Assembly (NCBI GenBank): GCA_047605265.1
Contig: JASGFY010000008.1
Span: 1-64,000, forward strand
Source of the DNA: Solimonas sp047605265
GTDB taxonomy: Bacteria; Pseudomonadota; Gammaproteobacteria; Nevskiales; Nevskiaceae
DNA length: 64,000 nt
Direction of reading: 5' to 3'
The notes under the pieces are model-generated. The model was not told the origin of the DNA. It saw only the letters and a list, made by a program, of their open reading frames with translations, and searched no databases. Shown here one piece after another: positions 1 to 8,304 of the stretch. How positions within the stretch are numbered: position 1 is the stretch's first letter; each line of letters opens with the position of its first letter. The translations under genes and the position numbers were made by a program.

Positions 1-1127
1 TTGATCAGCGCGTCGACGTAGGCACGGAACACGGCGGTGAAGATCGCGTCGCCCGAGAAGCTGCGGCGCAGGTAGAACGCGCCGCAGCGGCGCAGCAGGC
101 CGCCGACCGGCCAGAAGTTGAGGTTGACGCCGGCGGCGATGTGCGGCGGCACGACGCCGGCGTGGTACAGCGAGTACGACACCAGCAGATAGTCGGCGTG
201 CGAGCGGTGCGAGGGCATGTAGACCAGCTCGTACTGCTGTGCCAGCTTGCGCATGCGTTCGAGGCCCTGCACGTCGATGCCGGCGAACACGCGCTTGAAC
301 ACCACGTAGGTGAGGAAGCGTTCGAGGAGGTTGATGCTCGTCGTCGAATAGTCGGCGGCGATTTCCTCGGCGCACTTGCGCGCGTAGGCGCGCGCCTTGT
401 CCAGCGTCATGCCGTTCTTGCCGGCGGCGCGCTCGATGGCGCGCTGCACTTCGGCGGCATTGAGCAGGCCGTCGATGACGACGCCGCGGCGCAGCAGCGT
501 CGGCCCCAGCGCCGCGGTGCGCGCGCGCAGAAAGTGGAAGTGCAGCACGCGCGTCAGCTTGCGGATCGAGGTCGCGGCGTCGGGGCCGCGGTCGACGTAT
601 TCGCGGAACGAGAACGGCAGGCCGAAGTGCGCCAGCACGTTGCGGCCGTTGAACAGCATGATGAAGAACTTGCGCACGCGGCCGGCCTGTACGCTGTCGG
701 CGAACAGCAGCTTCCACAGGCTGGTCTCGGTGCCCGGATCGCGGCCCCAGAAGATCGAGACCGGCACCAGCTGCGCCTCGAAGCTCTTGGTGGCGATGCC
801 GGTCTCGATCAGCCGCGACAGGTCGGTGTCGTGCAGGCGCGTCTCGAGCAGCGCGTCCATGTAGACGACGGCGGCGCGCTCGACAGTCGGGAAGTTCGAG
901 CCGGTGCGGTTCGGCCGCGGCAGCTCGAACTCGCGGCAGATGCGCTCGAGCACGAACATGTCGACCCACGAGCGCTGCGCGAGGATGTAGACGACCGGCA
1001 CGTTCGGGTCGATCTTCAGCCCGTCGTGCAGCGGTTGCGGCGCCGTCTTGTAGCGGACCAGGCCGTAGAACGGCCGGAACAGCCACCAGACGAGGCTGTA
1101 GAGAACACGGTTCAACAGAGCGCGCAT
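1..1127 (-). CDS. plsB: Glycerol-3-phosphate acyltransferase PlsB, N-terminal half (runs off the window)
   Basis: PlsB is the membrane-associated enzyme that acylates sn-glycerol-3-phosphate at position 1, the first step of phospholipid synthesis. Translating the minus strand from the ATG at 1127 gives about 375 codons without a stop, starting MRALLNRVLYSLVWW. The acyltransferase block I motif HRSHADYLL is followed by the PlsB-specific stretch VPPHIAAGVNLNFWP, and the line-up with E. coli PlsB (about 807 residues) is collinear. The rest of the acyltransferase domain and the C-terminus lie outside the window. A Shine-Dalgarno AAGGGAG lies just before the start. The gene is divergent from the DUF4112 gene. 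Family assignment is secure. Confidence 0.93.
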   Translation of the reverse strand, partial: MRALLNRVLYSLVWWLFRPFYGLVRYKTAPQPLHDGLKIDPNVPVVYILAQRSWVDMFVLERICREFELPRPNRTGSNFPTVERAAVVYMDALLETRLHDTDLSRLIETGIATKSFEAQLVPVSIFWGRDPGTETSLWKLLFADSVQAGRVRKFFIMLFNGRNVLAHFGLPFSFREYVDRGPDAATSIRKLTRVLHFHFLRARTAALGPTLLRRGVVIDGLLNAAEVQRAIERAAGKNGMTLDKARAYARKCAEEIAADYSTTSINLLERFLTYVVFKRVFAGIDVQGLERMRKLAQQYELVYMPSHRSHADYLLVSYSLYHAGVVPPHIAAGVNLNFWPVGGLLRRCGAFYLRRSFSGDAIFTAVFRAYVDALI

Positions 1128-1240
1128 GCGACTCCCTTCTTAGAATGGTTCGCGGGTGCGCGACGCTGCGCGCCGCCCCGGCCGCGTGCGGTGCGTGGGC
1201 GGACCCCGCTGGAGAATGCAAAAAGTTTACCGGAAGCCAG

Positions 1241-1765
1241 ATGACAGACCGCAAGCCGGGGACCGGAGGCTCGGACGCCCCTCTTTCGATCAGCGCCGCC
1301 GCGACGCAGCCCGGCCTGCACGCGACGCGTGCACGGTTGCACCGTGTCGCCCGTTTTCTCGACAGCGGCATCGCCGTGCCGGGGACGTCGTGGCGCATCG
1401 GCGTCGAGGCGCTGATCGGCCTGATTCCGGGCATCGGCGATCTGGCCGGCGCGCTGCTCGGCTCGTACTTCGTCGTCGAAGCGCTGCGCGTGCGCGCGCC
1501 ACGCGGCACGATCGGCCGCATGGTCGGCAACATCCTGCTCGATCTGCTGCTCGGCCTGGTGCCGGTGGCGGGCGACATCGCCGACTTCGCGTTCAAGTCG
1601 AACCAGCGCAACCTGCGCCTGCTCGATCGCCATCTTGACGACCGGCTCGGCCTCGCGCGGCGCGCGGCACGTCGCGGCCGCGGCGGATGGATGGCGCTCG
1701 CCCTGCTCGTGCTGGCGTTGCTGGCCGTGCTGGCCTGGCGCGCCGCTGGTGGATTTACCGGATGA
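1241..1765 (+). CDS. DUF4112 domain membrane protein
   Basis: This 174-residue protein begins MTDRKPGTGG; the frame is open further upstream, but the earlier start would overlap the plsB leader region and add an unlike-protein tail. The DUF4112 signature is visible: a repeated LIPGIGDLAGALLGSY / LVPVAGDIADFAFKSN pair, each part of a hydrophobic hairpin, around residues 60-125. A final membrane span (MALALLVLALLAVLAW) is preceded by an Arg-rich cytoplasmic patch. The family is widespread in bacteria and archaea and has no established function. It is divergent from plsB. Its stop codon overlaps an ATG of an unrelated short frame, which I do not consider a gene. Confidence 0.8.
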   Translation: MTDRKPGTGGSDAPLSISAAATQPGLHATRARLHRVARFLDSGIAVPGTSWRIGVEALIGLIPGIGDLAGALLGSYFVVEALRVRAPRGTIGRMVGNILLDLLLGLVPVAGDIADFAFKSNQRNLRLLDRHLDDRLGLARRAARRGRGGWMALALLVLALLAVLAWRAAGGFTG

Positions 1766-1880
1766 CCATGTTCCGGCGGGCAGGCACAGTGCCAGCCCTC
1801 TCGATCTCGCGCGCCTGGGGCGCCGGCTCCAGGCGCACAATTCGGCGCTGGTCGGCACGCTGTACGACGGCAGCAACGAC

Positions 1881-2042
1881 GCGCGCCTCCAGCCCTGGCA
1901 GGACATGCTCGAGAAGCTGACCGGCAGGCGCGAGATGGACATCTCGGCGCTGATCGAATCCTTCCAGCCGCTGATGGACTACCTCAAGCAGCGGAACGAG
2001 GGACTGGCCTGCGGCTGGCAGGGCGAGGCCGGCAAGACCTGA
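1881..2042 (+). pseudogene. Remnant: C-terminal end of an M2-family (ACE-like) peptidyl-dipeptidase
   Basis: The frame ending at 2042 reads LQPWQDMLEKLTGRREMD, then a segment ending in LKQRNEGLACGW. This matches the extreme C-terminus of bacterial angiotensin-converting-enzyme-like M2 peptidases, which usually end with a PWQ...LTG.R.MD...YF.PL..WL..QN....CGW pattern. A complete enzyme is about 650-700 residues with an HEXXH zinc site far upstream. Here only about 50 recognisable residues remain, the zinc site is absent, and the frame upstream (to about 1635) is out-of-frame DUF4112 sequence. I read it as the end of a deleted gene. The homology is recognised from memory of the family, not from a search. 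Confidence 0.6.
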
Positions 2043-2087
2043 CGCCGTTTCGATATTTCCGGCTCACGGGACTAGACTGCCCGGCCC

Positions 2088-3857
2088 ATGGAGGCCCGTG
2101 ACGTTCTCAGCCAGTCGCCGCTGTTCGAGGGCATCGACCGCGATGCCATCGACGCGCTGGCCGCGCATGCCACGCTGATCGACGTGCGCAGCGGCGCGCG
2201 GGTCTGCGCGCGCGGCTCGGCGCCGGATCAGGTCTACATCGTCGCCGCCGGCCGTCTGCGTGCGACGCTGGCCGATGGCCGCATCGCCGGCACGATCCCG
2301 CGCTTCGCGCCGAGCGGCGAAATCAGCGCGGTGCTCGGCGAACCGCGCAGCGCCGACGTCTACGCGATCCGCGACAGCGTGCTCGTCGAGCTGCCGAGCG
2401 CGGCGCTGCTGCGCACCATGGAGCGTTTCCCCGCGGCGATGCTGCGCCTGATGCGCATCGTCGCCCAGCGCCTGCGCCAGAACGCCGGCACGCAGGCGCT
2501 CGCCGCCGTGCAGCGCCGCAGCACGCTGGCGGTGCTGCCGGCGCGGCCCGGCGTGCCGGCGCGCAGGGTCGCCGAACAGCTGTGCCGTCACCTCGACGGC
2601 GCGGCCCGCCTGATCGACGTGCAGACCATCGGCGCCGCGCTCGGCATCGAGCCGCACGAATGGGCGCGCGCGCCCGCCGATCCGCAGCGCACGCGGCAGC
2701 TGACCGAATATCTCAACGAGCTCGAAATCCGGAACGCGCAGCTCGTCTATCTCGCCGAATCGCGCGCCGACGATTGGGCGCTGCGCTGCATCGCGCAGGC
2801 CGACTGCGTGCTCGTCGTCGCCGACGCCGGCGATCTGAGGCCCGGCGGACCGATGGTCGAGCTGCTGCAGGGCAGCGGTTCGCGCGCGCCGGTCGACGTG
2901 CTGCTGTTGCGTCCGGACGGCGCGCCGTCGCCGGTGACGCTGGAATGGCGCGCGAGCTGCGGCGCCGGCGCGCATCACTATCTGCGTCCGGACCGCGACG
3001 CCGACTACGCGCGCCTGGCCCGCCAGCTGTCGGGTCGCGGCATCGGCCTGGTGCTCGGCGGCGGCGGCGCGCGCGGCTTCGCGCACATCGGCCTGCTGCG
3101 CGCGCTTCAGGAACTCGACATTCCGGTCGACGTCGCCGGCGGTTCGAGCATGGGCGCCTTTCTCGCGGCGCTGCTGGCCTGCGGGCGCAGCGTCGACGAC
3201 ATCCGCCTGATCGCGCGCGACACCTTCGTCGCGCACAACTACCTCAACGACTACGTGCTGCCGACGATCTCGCTGATCCGCGGCCGCAAGTTCACGCGGC
3301 ATCTGCACGAGATCTTCGGCGAGCAGAGCATCGAGACGTTGCGTCTGCCGTATTTCTGCGTGACCACCAACCTGACGCGCGGCGCGGCCGTGATGCACGA
3401 CCGCGGGCCGCTGTACCTCTGGACGGCGACCAGCATGGCGGTGCCCGGCGTCGCGCCGCCGCTGGCCTACAACGGCGAGCTGTACGCCGACGGCGCCGTC
3501 GCCAACAGCCTGCCGACCGATCTGATGCAGCGTCTCGAGCGCGGGCCGATCATCGCGTCCGACGTCAGCACCGAAGGCGGCGTCGCCGCGCCCGGCGTCG
3601 CCGGGCCCGATCCGGAAGGCGTGTTCCGCCTGCGCGGCGCCGACGCCCCGCGCCTGCTGTCGATCCTGTTCCGCACGGCGACCCTGACCAGCGAAAGCGG
3701 CGTCGCGCAGCGCGCGGCGCGCGCCGACGTCTATCTGCGCATGCCGGTCAGCCGCATCGGCATGTTCGACTGGAAGCGCATGGACGAGATCGTCGAGCGC
3801 GGCTACCAGCACGCGATGCAGCAGCTGCAAGGCCAGCGCGAACTGCTGCTGCGCTGA
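2088..3857 (+). CDS. Patatin-like phospholipase/esterase with N-terminal cyclic-nucleotide-binding domain (NTE/RssA type)
   Basis: The 589-residue protein has two parts. Residues about 1-130 form a cNMP-binding (CRP-like) beta-roll starting LSQSPLFEGIDRDAIDAL. Residues about 315-480 form a patatin domain with the oxyanion loop LGGGGARGFAHIGLL, the nucleophile motif GSSMG (Ser354) and the catalytic Asp in YADGAVANS (Asp468), so the Ser-Asp dyad is complete. This is the bacterial neuropathy-target-esterase architecture; members hydrolyse lysophospholipids or short acyl esters at the inner membrane. Whether the N-terminal domain still binds a nucleotide cannot be judged by eye. It ends against the OmpA gene coming the other way. 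Confidence 0.9.
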   Translation: MEARDVLSQSPLFEGIDRDAIDALAAHATLIDVRSGARVCARGSAPDQVYIVAAGRLRATLADGRIAGTIPRFAPSGEISAVLGEPRSADVYAIRDSVLVELPSAALLRTMERFPAAMLRLMRIVAQRLRQNAGTQALAAVQRRSTLAVLPARPGVPARRVAEQLCRHLDGAARLIDVQTIGAALGIEPHEWARAPADPQRTRQLTEYLNELEIRNAQLVYLAESRADDWALRCIAQADCVLVVADAGDLRPGGPMVELLQGSGSRAPVDVLLLRPDGAPSPVTLEWRASCGAGAHHYLRPDRDADYARLARQLSGRGIGLVLGGGGARGFAHIGLLRALQELDIPVDVAGGSSMGAFLAALLACGRSVDDIRLIARDTFVAHNYLNDYVLPTISLIRGRKFTRHLHEIFGEQSIETLRLPYFCVTTNLTRGAAVMHDRGPLYLWTATSMAVPGVAPPLAYNGELYADGAVANSLPTDLMQRLERGPIIASDVSTEGGVAAPGVAGPDPEGVFRLRGADAPRLLSILFRTATLTSESGVAQRAARADVYLRMPVSRIGMFDWKRMDEIVERGYQHAMQQLQGQRELLLR

Positions 3858-3876
3858 GGTTTTTCGCGCGCAAACG

Positions 3877-3904
3877 AAAAGCCCCGGCGCTTGCGTGCCG
3901 GGGC
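3877..3904 (-). terminator. Intrinsic terminator of the ompA-like gene
   Basis: GCCCCGGC (3881-3888) and GCCGGGGC (3897-3904) form a perfect 8-bp stem with an 8-nt loop. On the minus strand the stem is followed by UUUU (3877-3880), so it terminates the porin gene; on the plus strand no T-run follows. Confidence 0.8.
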
Positions 3905-3928
3905 CGGGTGCTGCGGGCGCGTCGCGCC

Positions 3929-5071
3929 TTACTCCTTGGTGACCTTGAACTCGACGCGGCGGTTCTCGGCGCGGCCTTCCTTGGTCTTGTTGGTCGCGAT
4001 CGGTTGGCTCTCGCCGTAGCCTTCCGACGTCAGGCGCGAGGACTCAATGCCCTGCTCGACGAGATAGGTCTTGGCGGCGGCCGCGCGCTGCTTCGACAGC
4101 TTCAGGTTGTAGGCGTCGGCGCCGGTCGCGTCGGTGTGACCTTCGATGATCAGGCCCATCGTCGGCTGGCCCTTCAGGCCCTGCGCGATCTTGTCGAGCT
4201 CCGCCTTGGCGGCGGCTGTCAGGCGCGCCGAGTCGAACTCGAAGTTGATGTCGTGCAGCACGATCTTGGCTTCCTTGATCGCGCAGCCGCGCGCGTCGAC
4301 CTTCATGCCGTACGGCGTGTCCGGGCAGGCGTCGACATCGTCGTAGACGCCGTCGCGGTCCGAATCCTTCGGCGGCGGGGGCGGCGGCAGCGGGCAACCC
4401 GTGGCGTCGACCTTCATGCCGGGCGGCGTGCCGGGGCACAGATCGAGGTCGTCGGTCACGCCGTCGCCGTCGGTATCCTTCGGCGGGGGCGGCGGGGGCG
4501 GCGCGACCGGCTTCGGCGCTTCCTTCTTGCCGAGCACGAACTGCAGGCCCGCGCTCAGGCGGGTGTCCATCAGATAGTCGTGGTTCGCATCGGTGTCGTC
4601 GTCGAAGACCCAGTACCGCTTGGCATCGACGCGCAGCGAAACGGTGCGGTCGGTGTTCAGATTGACGAGGAAGCCGCCGCCGGCATTGGCGAATCCGTAC
4701 GTGTGGTTGTTGATGTCGCGGTCTTCCTTCTCGGCGCCGCCGCCGAGCAGCAGGAACGGCGAGAACCACGACGAGCGCTTGAACGGATAGATCGCGAAGT
4801 CGAGACCGCCGCCCCATTGCTTGTTGGAGCCGCCGCCGGCGTTGCGGTCGGCGCTGATGCCGAACAGATGGATTTCCGGAGCGAAGTACTCGCCGGTCGG
4901 GAAGCCGAGCAGAAGGGTGGCGCCGAGGCCGTCATCCGTGTCGCGGATCGTGTCCGGCCACTCGTAAGTGCCCTGGAGGCCCAGGTAGGGTGTGGTGTCG
5001 ATGTCGGCATATACCGTTTGCGCGGCGCCGGCGATCAATGCTGCGGCAAGAACCTTGTGCTTCATTTTCAT
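3929..5071 (-). CDS. OmpA-family outer membrane protein with thrombospondin type-3 repeats
   Basis: The 380-residue precursor starts MKMKHKVLAAALIAG; this ATG at 5071 is chosen because GAGGAAAG sits 7 nt before it. The signal peptide is cleaved at about ...VYA/DID. A predicted eight-stranded beta-barrel occupies about residues 20-190. A linker holds two proline runs and two calcium-binding TSP3-like repeats (DTDGDGVTDDLDLCPGT and DSDRDGVYDDVDACPDT). The C-terminal OmpA peptidoglycan-binding domain (about 265-380) contains NFEFDSARL, EGHTDATG and NLKLSKQRA, with the expected Asp and Arg. It should anchor the outer membrane to murein. It is monocistronic, with its own terminator. Confidence 0.93.
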   Translation of the reverse strand: MKMKHKVLAAALIAGAAQTVYADIDTTPYLGLQGTYEWPDTIRDTDDGLGATLLLGFPTGEYFAPEIHLFGISADRNAGGGSNKQWGGGLDFAIYPFKRSSWFSPFLLLGGGAEKEDRDINNHTYGFANAGGGFLVNLNTDRTVSLRVDAKRYWVFDDDTDANHDYLMDTRLSAGLQFVLGKKEAPKPVAPPPPPPPKDTDGDGVTDDLDLCPGTPPGMKVDATGCPLPPPPPPKDSDRDGVYDDVDACPDTPYGMKVDARGCAIKEAKIVLHDINFEFDSARLTAAAKAELDKIAQGLKGQPTMGLIIEGHTDATGADAYNLKLSKQRAAAAKTYLVEQGIESSRLTSEGYGESQPIATNKTKEGRAENRRVEFKVTKE

Positions 5072-5314
5072 TTTTGCTTTCCTCAGGTCGTATGGACGAA
5101 GAAAGCCCCACAACGATCACCCCTCGTGCCAGCCGACGCGGCGATCTTTGCGTTGCTCCCCTGCGTGTCCGGGTGCATCTTGGTTCGAGGCTATGAACCT
5201 ATGCTGAATTCTGCCGCGTCCGCGAAGCGCGCACGGACCGCGCATGCGTCGCCGCACATGTCGTCCGGCCGGGCCGAAGCAGGGGAAACCCTCGTATCCG
5301 GCCGCCGCGCCAAT

Positions 5315-5340
5315 CTCTAACATGCCACCTCTAACATGCC
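5315..5340. repeat. Direct repeat CTCTAACATGCC x2 upstream of the prolyl oligopeptidase
   Basis: CTCTAACATGCC occurs at 5315-5326 and again at 5329-5340, a 14-nt period, ending 27 nt before the GTG start at 5368. Such a tandem motif could be a regulator site or a slipped duplication. The rest of the 296-nt region between the divergent ompA-like and peptidase genes holds no gene that I can see. Confidence 0.45.
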
Positions 5341-5367
5341 GCAGCTTCGAAGATCGGGACGACGAGA

Positions 5368-7533
5368 GTGAAAAGCAGTGCGCGCTGGGGATCCATCGTA
5401 TTGGCGGCCATGGCGAGCGGACTGGCGCAGGCCGAGGCGCTGCGCTATCCGCCGACGCCGCGCGGCGACGTCGACGACGACTATTTCGGCACCAGGGTCG
5501 CCGATCCGTATCGCTGGCTCGAGGACGTCGATTCCGCGGCGACGCGCAGCTGGGTCGCCGCCGAGAATGCGCTGAGCGTTCCGTACCTGGCGCATCTGCC
5601 GCAACGCGATGCGCTGCGCGAGCGGCTCGGCCAGCTGTGGAACTACGAACGCTACGACTTGCCGCATCGCCGGGCCGGAGCGCTGTTCTACGGCCGCAAC
5701 GACGGCCTGCAGAACCAGTCGGTGCTCTACGTGGACGATGGCAGGGGCAAGCCGCGCGTGCTGCTCGATCCGAACACGCTGTCGGCCGACGGCACGGTGG
5801 CGCTGACGCAGGTCGAGCCGTCGCCGGACGGCAAGCGGCTCGCGTACGCGACGGCGGCGGCCGGCTCGGACTGGAACGAGTTCCGCGTGCGCGCGGTCGC
5901 CGACGGCAAGGACAGCGGCGACGTCCTGATCCGCATCAAGTTCTCCGGCATCGCCTGGACGCACGACAGCGCCGGGTTCTTCTATGCGCGCTATCCCGCG
6001 CCGCCGGCCGGGGCCAGGCCGGGCACGTTCGACGAACTCGCGAACCAGAAGCTGTACTACCATCGTCTCGGCACGACGCAGGCCGACGATCGGCTGATCG
6101 CCGAGGCTGCGGCGCAGCCGCAGTGGGGCTGGGACGGCGAAGTGACGGACGACGGCCGCTATCTGGTCGTGTCGGTCTCGCGGGGCTCGGGCAACGAGAA
6201 TGCGGTGTGGGTCAAGGATCTCGGCGCCGATGGCGGGCCGAAGCTCGACGCGCCGTTCGTCAAGCTGGTCGACGACTTCGAAGCCGAATACAACCTGCTC
6301 GGCAATCGCGACAGCACGCTGTACTTGCGCACCAGCAACGGCGCCGCGCGCGGTCGCATCATCGCCGTCGACCTCGCCAGGCCCGCCCCGGCCGACTGGA
6401 AGACCGTCGTGCCGGAAAGCGCCGACACGCTGCAGTCGGCGCTGTTCGCCGGCGACGGCATCGTTGCGCTGTACATGCACGACGCGACCTCGCGCCTGGC
6501 GCGCTACACGTTCGACGGCAAGTCGCTCGGCGACATCGCGCTGCCGGGCCTCGGCAGCATCCCGGACCTCGCGCTCGGCGGCATCCAGCTGTCCGGCCAC
6601 GCCGGCGATCCGCAGCTGTTCTACGGCTACACCTCGTTCAACCAGCCGCAGACCAACTACGTCTACGATCTCGCGAAGAACGAAGGCCGGGTCTTCCAGC
6701 CGATCAAGCTGAATTTCGATCCGGCCGACTACGTCACCGAGCAGGTCTTCTACAAGTCCAGGGACGGCACGCGCATCCCGCTGTTCATCAGCTACAAGAA
6801 GGGCGTCAAGCGCGACGGCAGGAACCCGACGCTGCTGTTCGGCTACGGCGGCTTCGAGATTTCCAAGACGCCGGAATTCTCGGTGCCGAACCTCGTTTTC
6901 ATGGAGCGCGGCGGCGTCTACGCGCTCGCCAACCTGCGCGGCGGCGGCGAGTACGGCAAGGCCTGGCACGAGGCGGGCACGCTCGACCGCAAGCAGAACG
7001 TGTTCGACGACTTCGCGGCGGCGGCGCAATACCTGATCGCGCAGAATTGGACGAGCGCGGCGCATCTGGCGATCGGCGGCCGCTCGAACGGCGGCCTGCT
7101 GGTCGGCGCGACGACCAACCAGCATCCGGAGCTGTTCGCCGCGGCGTTTCCGGCGGTCGGCGTGATGGACATGCTGCGCTATCACCGGTTCACCATCGGC
7201 TGGGCCTGGGCCGGCGACTTCGGCACGTCCGAGACCGCAGCCGGCTTCCGCACGCTCTACGCATACTCGCCGTATCACAACATCCGCAGCGGCGTGAAAT
7301 ATCCGGCCGTGCTGATCACCACCGGCGATCACGACGACCGGGTCGTGCCGGGCCACTCGTTCAAGTACGCCGCCGCGCTGCAGGCGGCGACGTCCAGGGA
7401 CGGCGTCGCCGACGGTCCGCCGGTGCTGATCCGCATCGACAGCAACGCCGGCCACGGCGCCGGCAAGCCGATCGCCAAGCTGATCGAAGAAGAGACCGAC
7501 AAGCTGGCGTTCATGCTGCGCTTCACGCAGTAG
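5368..7533 (+). CDS. Prolyl oligopeptidase, family S9A, probably periplasmic
   Basis: The 721-residue protein starts at a GTG and has a likely signal peptide (VLAAMASGLAQA). The N-terminal beta-propeller begins DDYFGTRVADPYRWLEDVD, the typical POP opening. The C-terminal alpha/beta-hydrolase domain carries the triad: Ser573 in GGRSNGGLL, Asp at about 656-657 in GDHDDRVVP, and His696 in NAGHGAG. Length matches the family (about 700 residues plus leader). These enzymes cleave proline-containing oligopeptides after Pro; the leader suggests peptide scavenging in the periplasm. The Shine-Dalgarno is weak. No partner gene is attached. Confidence 0.93.
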   Translation: MKSSARWGSIVLAAMASGLAQAEALRYPPTPRGDVDDDYFGTRVADPYRWLEDVDSAATRSWVAAENALSVPYLAHLPQRDALRERLGQLWNYERYDLPHRRAGALFYGRNDGLQNQSVLYVDDGRGKPRVLLDPNTLSADGTVALTQVEPSPDGKRLAYATAAAGSDWNEFRVRAVADGKDSGDVLIRIKFSGIAWTHDSAGFFYARYPAPPAGARPGTFDELANQKLYYHRLGTTQADDRLIAEAAAQPQWGWDGEVTDDGRYLVVSVSRGSGNENAVWVKDLGADGGPKLDAPFVKLVDDFEAEYNLLGNRDSTLYLRTSNGAARGRIIAVDLARPAPADWKTVVPESADTLQSALFAGDGIVALYMHDATSRLARYTFDGKSLGDIALPGLGSIPDLALGGIQLSGHAGDPQLFYGYTSFNQPQTNYVYDLAKNEGRVFQPIKLNFDPADYVTEQVFYKSRDGTRIPLFISYKKGVKRDGRNPTLLFGYGGFEISKTPEFSVPNLVFMERGGVYALANLRGGGEYGKAWHEAGTLDRKQNVFDDFAAAAQYLIAQNWTSAAHLAIGGRSNGGLLVGATTNQHPELFAAAFPAVGVMDMLRYHRFTIGWAWAGDFGTSETAAGFRTLYAYSPYHNIRSGVKYPAVLITTGDHDDRVVPGHSFKYAAALQAATSRDGVADGPPVLIRIDSNAGHGAGKPIAKLIEEETDKLAFMLRFTQ

Positions 7534-7605
7534 CCGCGCTCCGGAGGTCGCCGTGTGCGCCGGGCTCGGGAACGCCCGGGATCGGCGGCGGCCTTGCCGC
7601 TTGCT

Positions 7606-7623
7606 CCATACGGGTGCGTATGG
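7606..7623. promoter_or_regulatory. Palindromic operator upstream of the TetR-fadE pair
   Basis: CCATACG (7606-7612), GGTG, CGTATGG (7617-7623): a perfect 7-bp inverted repeat 32 nt before the tetR ATG at 7656. It lies in the spacer of a plausible weak promoter (TTGCTC 7601-7606, TAGACT 7625-7630). Position and symmetry are those of an autoregulatory TetR operator; the binding itself is inferred. Confidence 0.6.
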
Positions 7624-7655
7624 ATAGACTCCGTCATCCGACCGATCGTCCGTCC

Positions 7656-8288
7656 ATGCCGCCTTCGACCGCCGCCGACACCAGCAAGCAGAGCCTGACC
7701 GCCGAGGCCTGGACCGAGGCGGCGCTCGAGGCGATCGCGACCAGCGGCTTCGATGCGGTCGGCGTCGAACCGCTCGCGCGCCGGCTCGGCGTCACCAAGG
7801 GCTCCTTCTACTGGCACTTCGAAAACCGCGACGCGCTGCTGCGCGCCGCGCTCGAACGCTGGGAGAAGGCCGAGACCGACGACATCGTTGCGCGCATCGG
7901 CCCCGAGCCCGATCCCTACCAGCGCATCGTCAAGCTGTTCAAGGCGGCCAACGCGAGCTACCGCGCCGGCCGCCTGTACCTGGCGATCGCCGCCGCCGAG
8001 GACAAGCCCATGGTGCAGGGCTTCGTGCGCCGCGTGTCGCAGCGGCGCATGGAATACCTGTACGAGTGCTATCGCGCGCTCGGCTTCGGCGAGACCGCGG
8101 CCGCGCACTGGGCGCGCTTTGCCTACGCGACGTTCATGGGTAATCTGCAGATCGGGCGCGACACGCCCGAGATGATGCCGTCGGGCGCCGACTTCAGCGA
8201 GTACGTGAAGCTGATGATCAAAGTGCTGATTCCGCGCGAGGCGCCGGCGGACGACGACGAGGCGCCCGACCCGCGCCGCAGCGGCTAG
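7656..8288 (+). CDS. TetR/AcrR-family transcriptional regulator (probable repressor of fadE)
   Basis: The 210-residue protein (from MPPSTAADTSKQ) has a classical N-terminal TetR helix-turn-helix: ALEAIATSGFDAVGVEPLARRLGVTKGSFYWHFENRDALL, in about residues 20-62. The alpha-helical C-terminal ligand domain is typical in size. An in-frame ATG at 7620 would put the start codon inside the 18-nt palindrome, so I prefer 7656. fadE begins 16 nt after its stop, so the two are almost certainly one operon. The likely inducer is an acyl-CoA or fatty acid, by analogy with other TetR regulators next to beta-oxidation genes; that is inference. Confidence 0.85.
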   Translation: MPPSTAADTSKQSLTAEAWTEAALEAIATSGFDAVGVEPLARRLGVTKGSFYWHFENRDALLRAALERWEKAETDDIVARIGPEPDPYQRIVKLFKAANASYRAGRLYLAIAAAEDKPMVQGFVRRVSQRRMEYLYECYRALGFGETAAAHWARFAYATFMGNLQIGRDTPEMMPSGADFSEYVKLMIKVLIPREAPADDDEAPDPRRSG

Positions 8289-8304
8289 CAGTCAAGGAGG
8301 CGTT

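Noticed and set aside
2582..5320. A 900-codon open frame on the plus strand across the patatin and OmpA-like genes
   Set aside because: It is an Arg/Ala/Pro-rich frame shadow of high-GC genes on both strands, with no domain or ribosome site.
5317..7455. A 700-codon minus-strand frame opposite the prolyl oligopeptidase
   Set aside because: Low-complexity Arg/Val/Ala composition; the plus-strand gene has a full catalytic triad.
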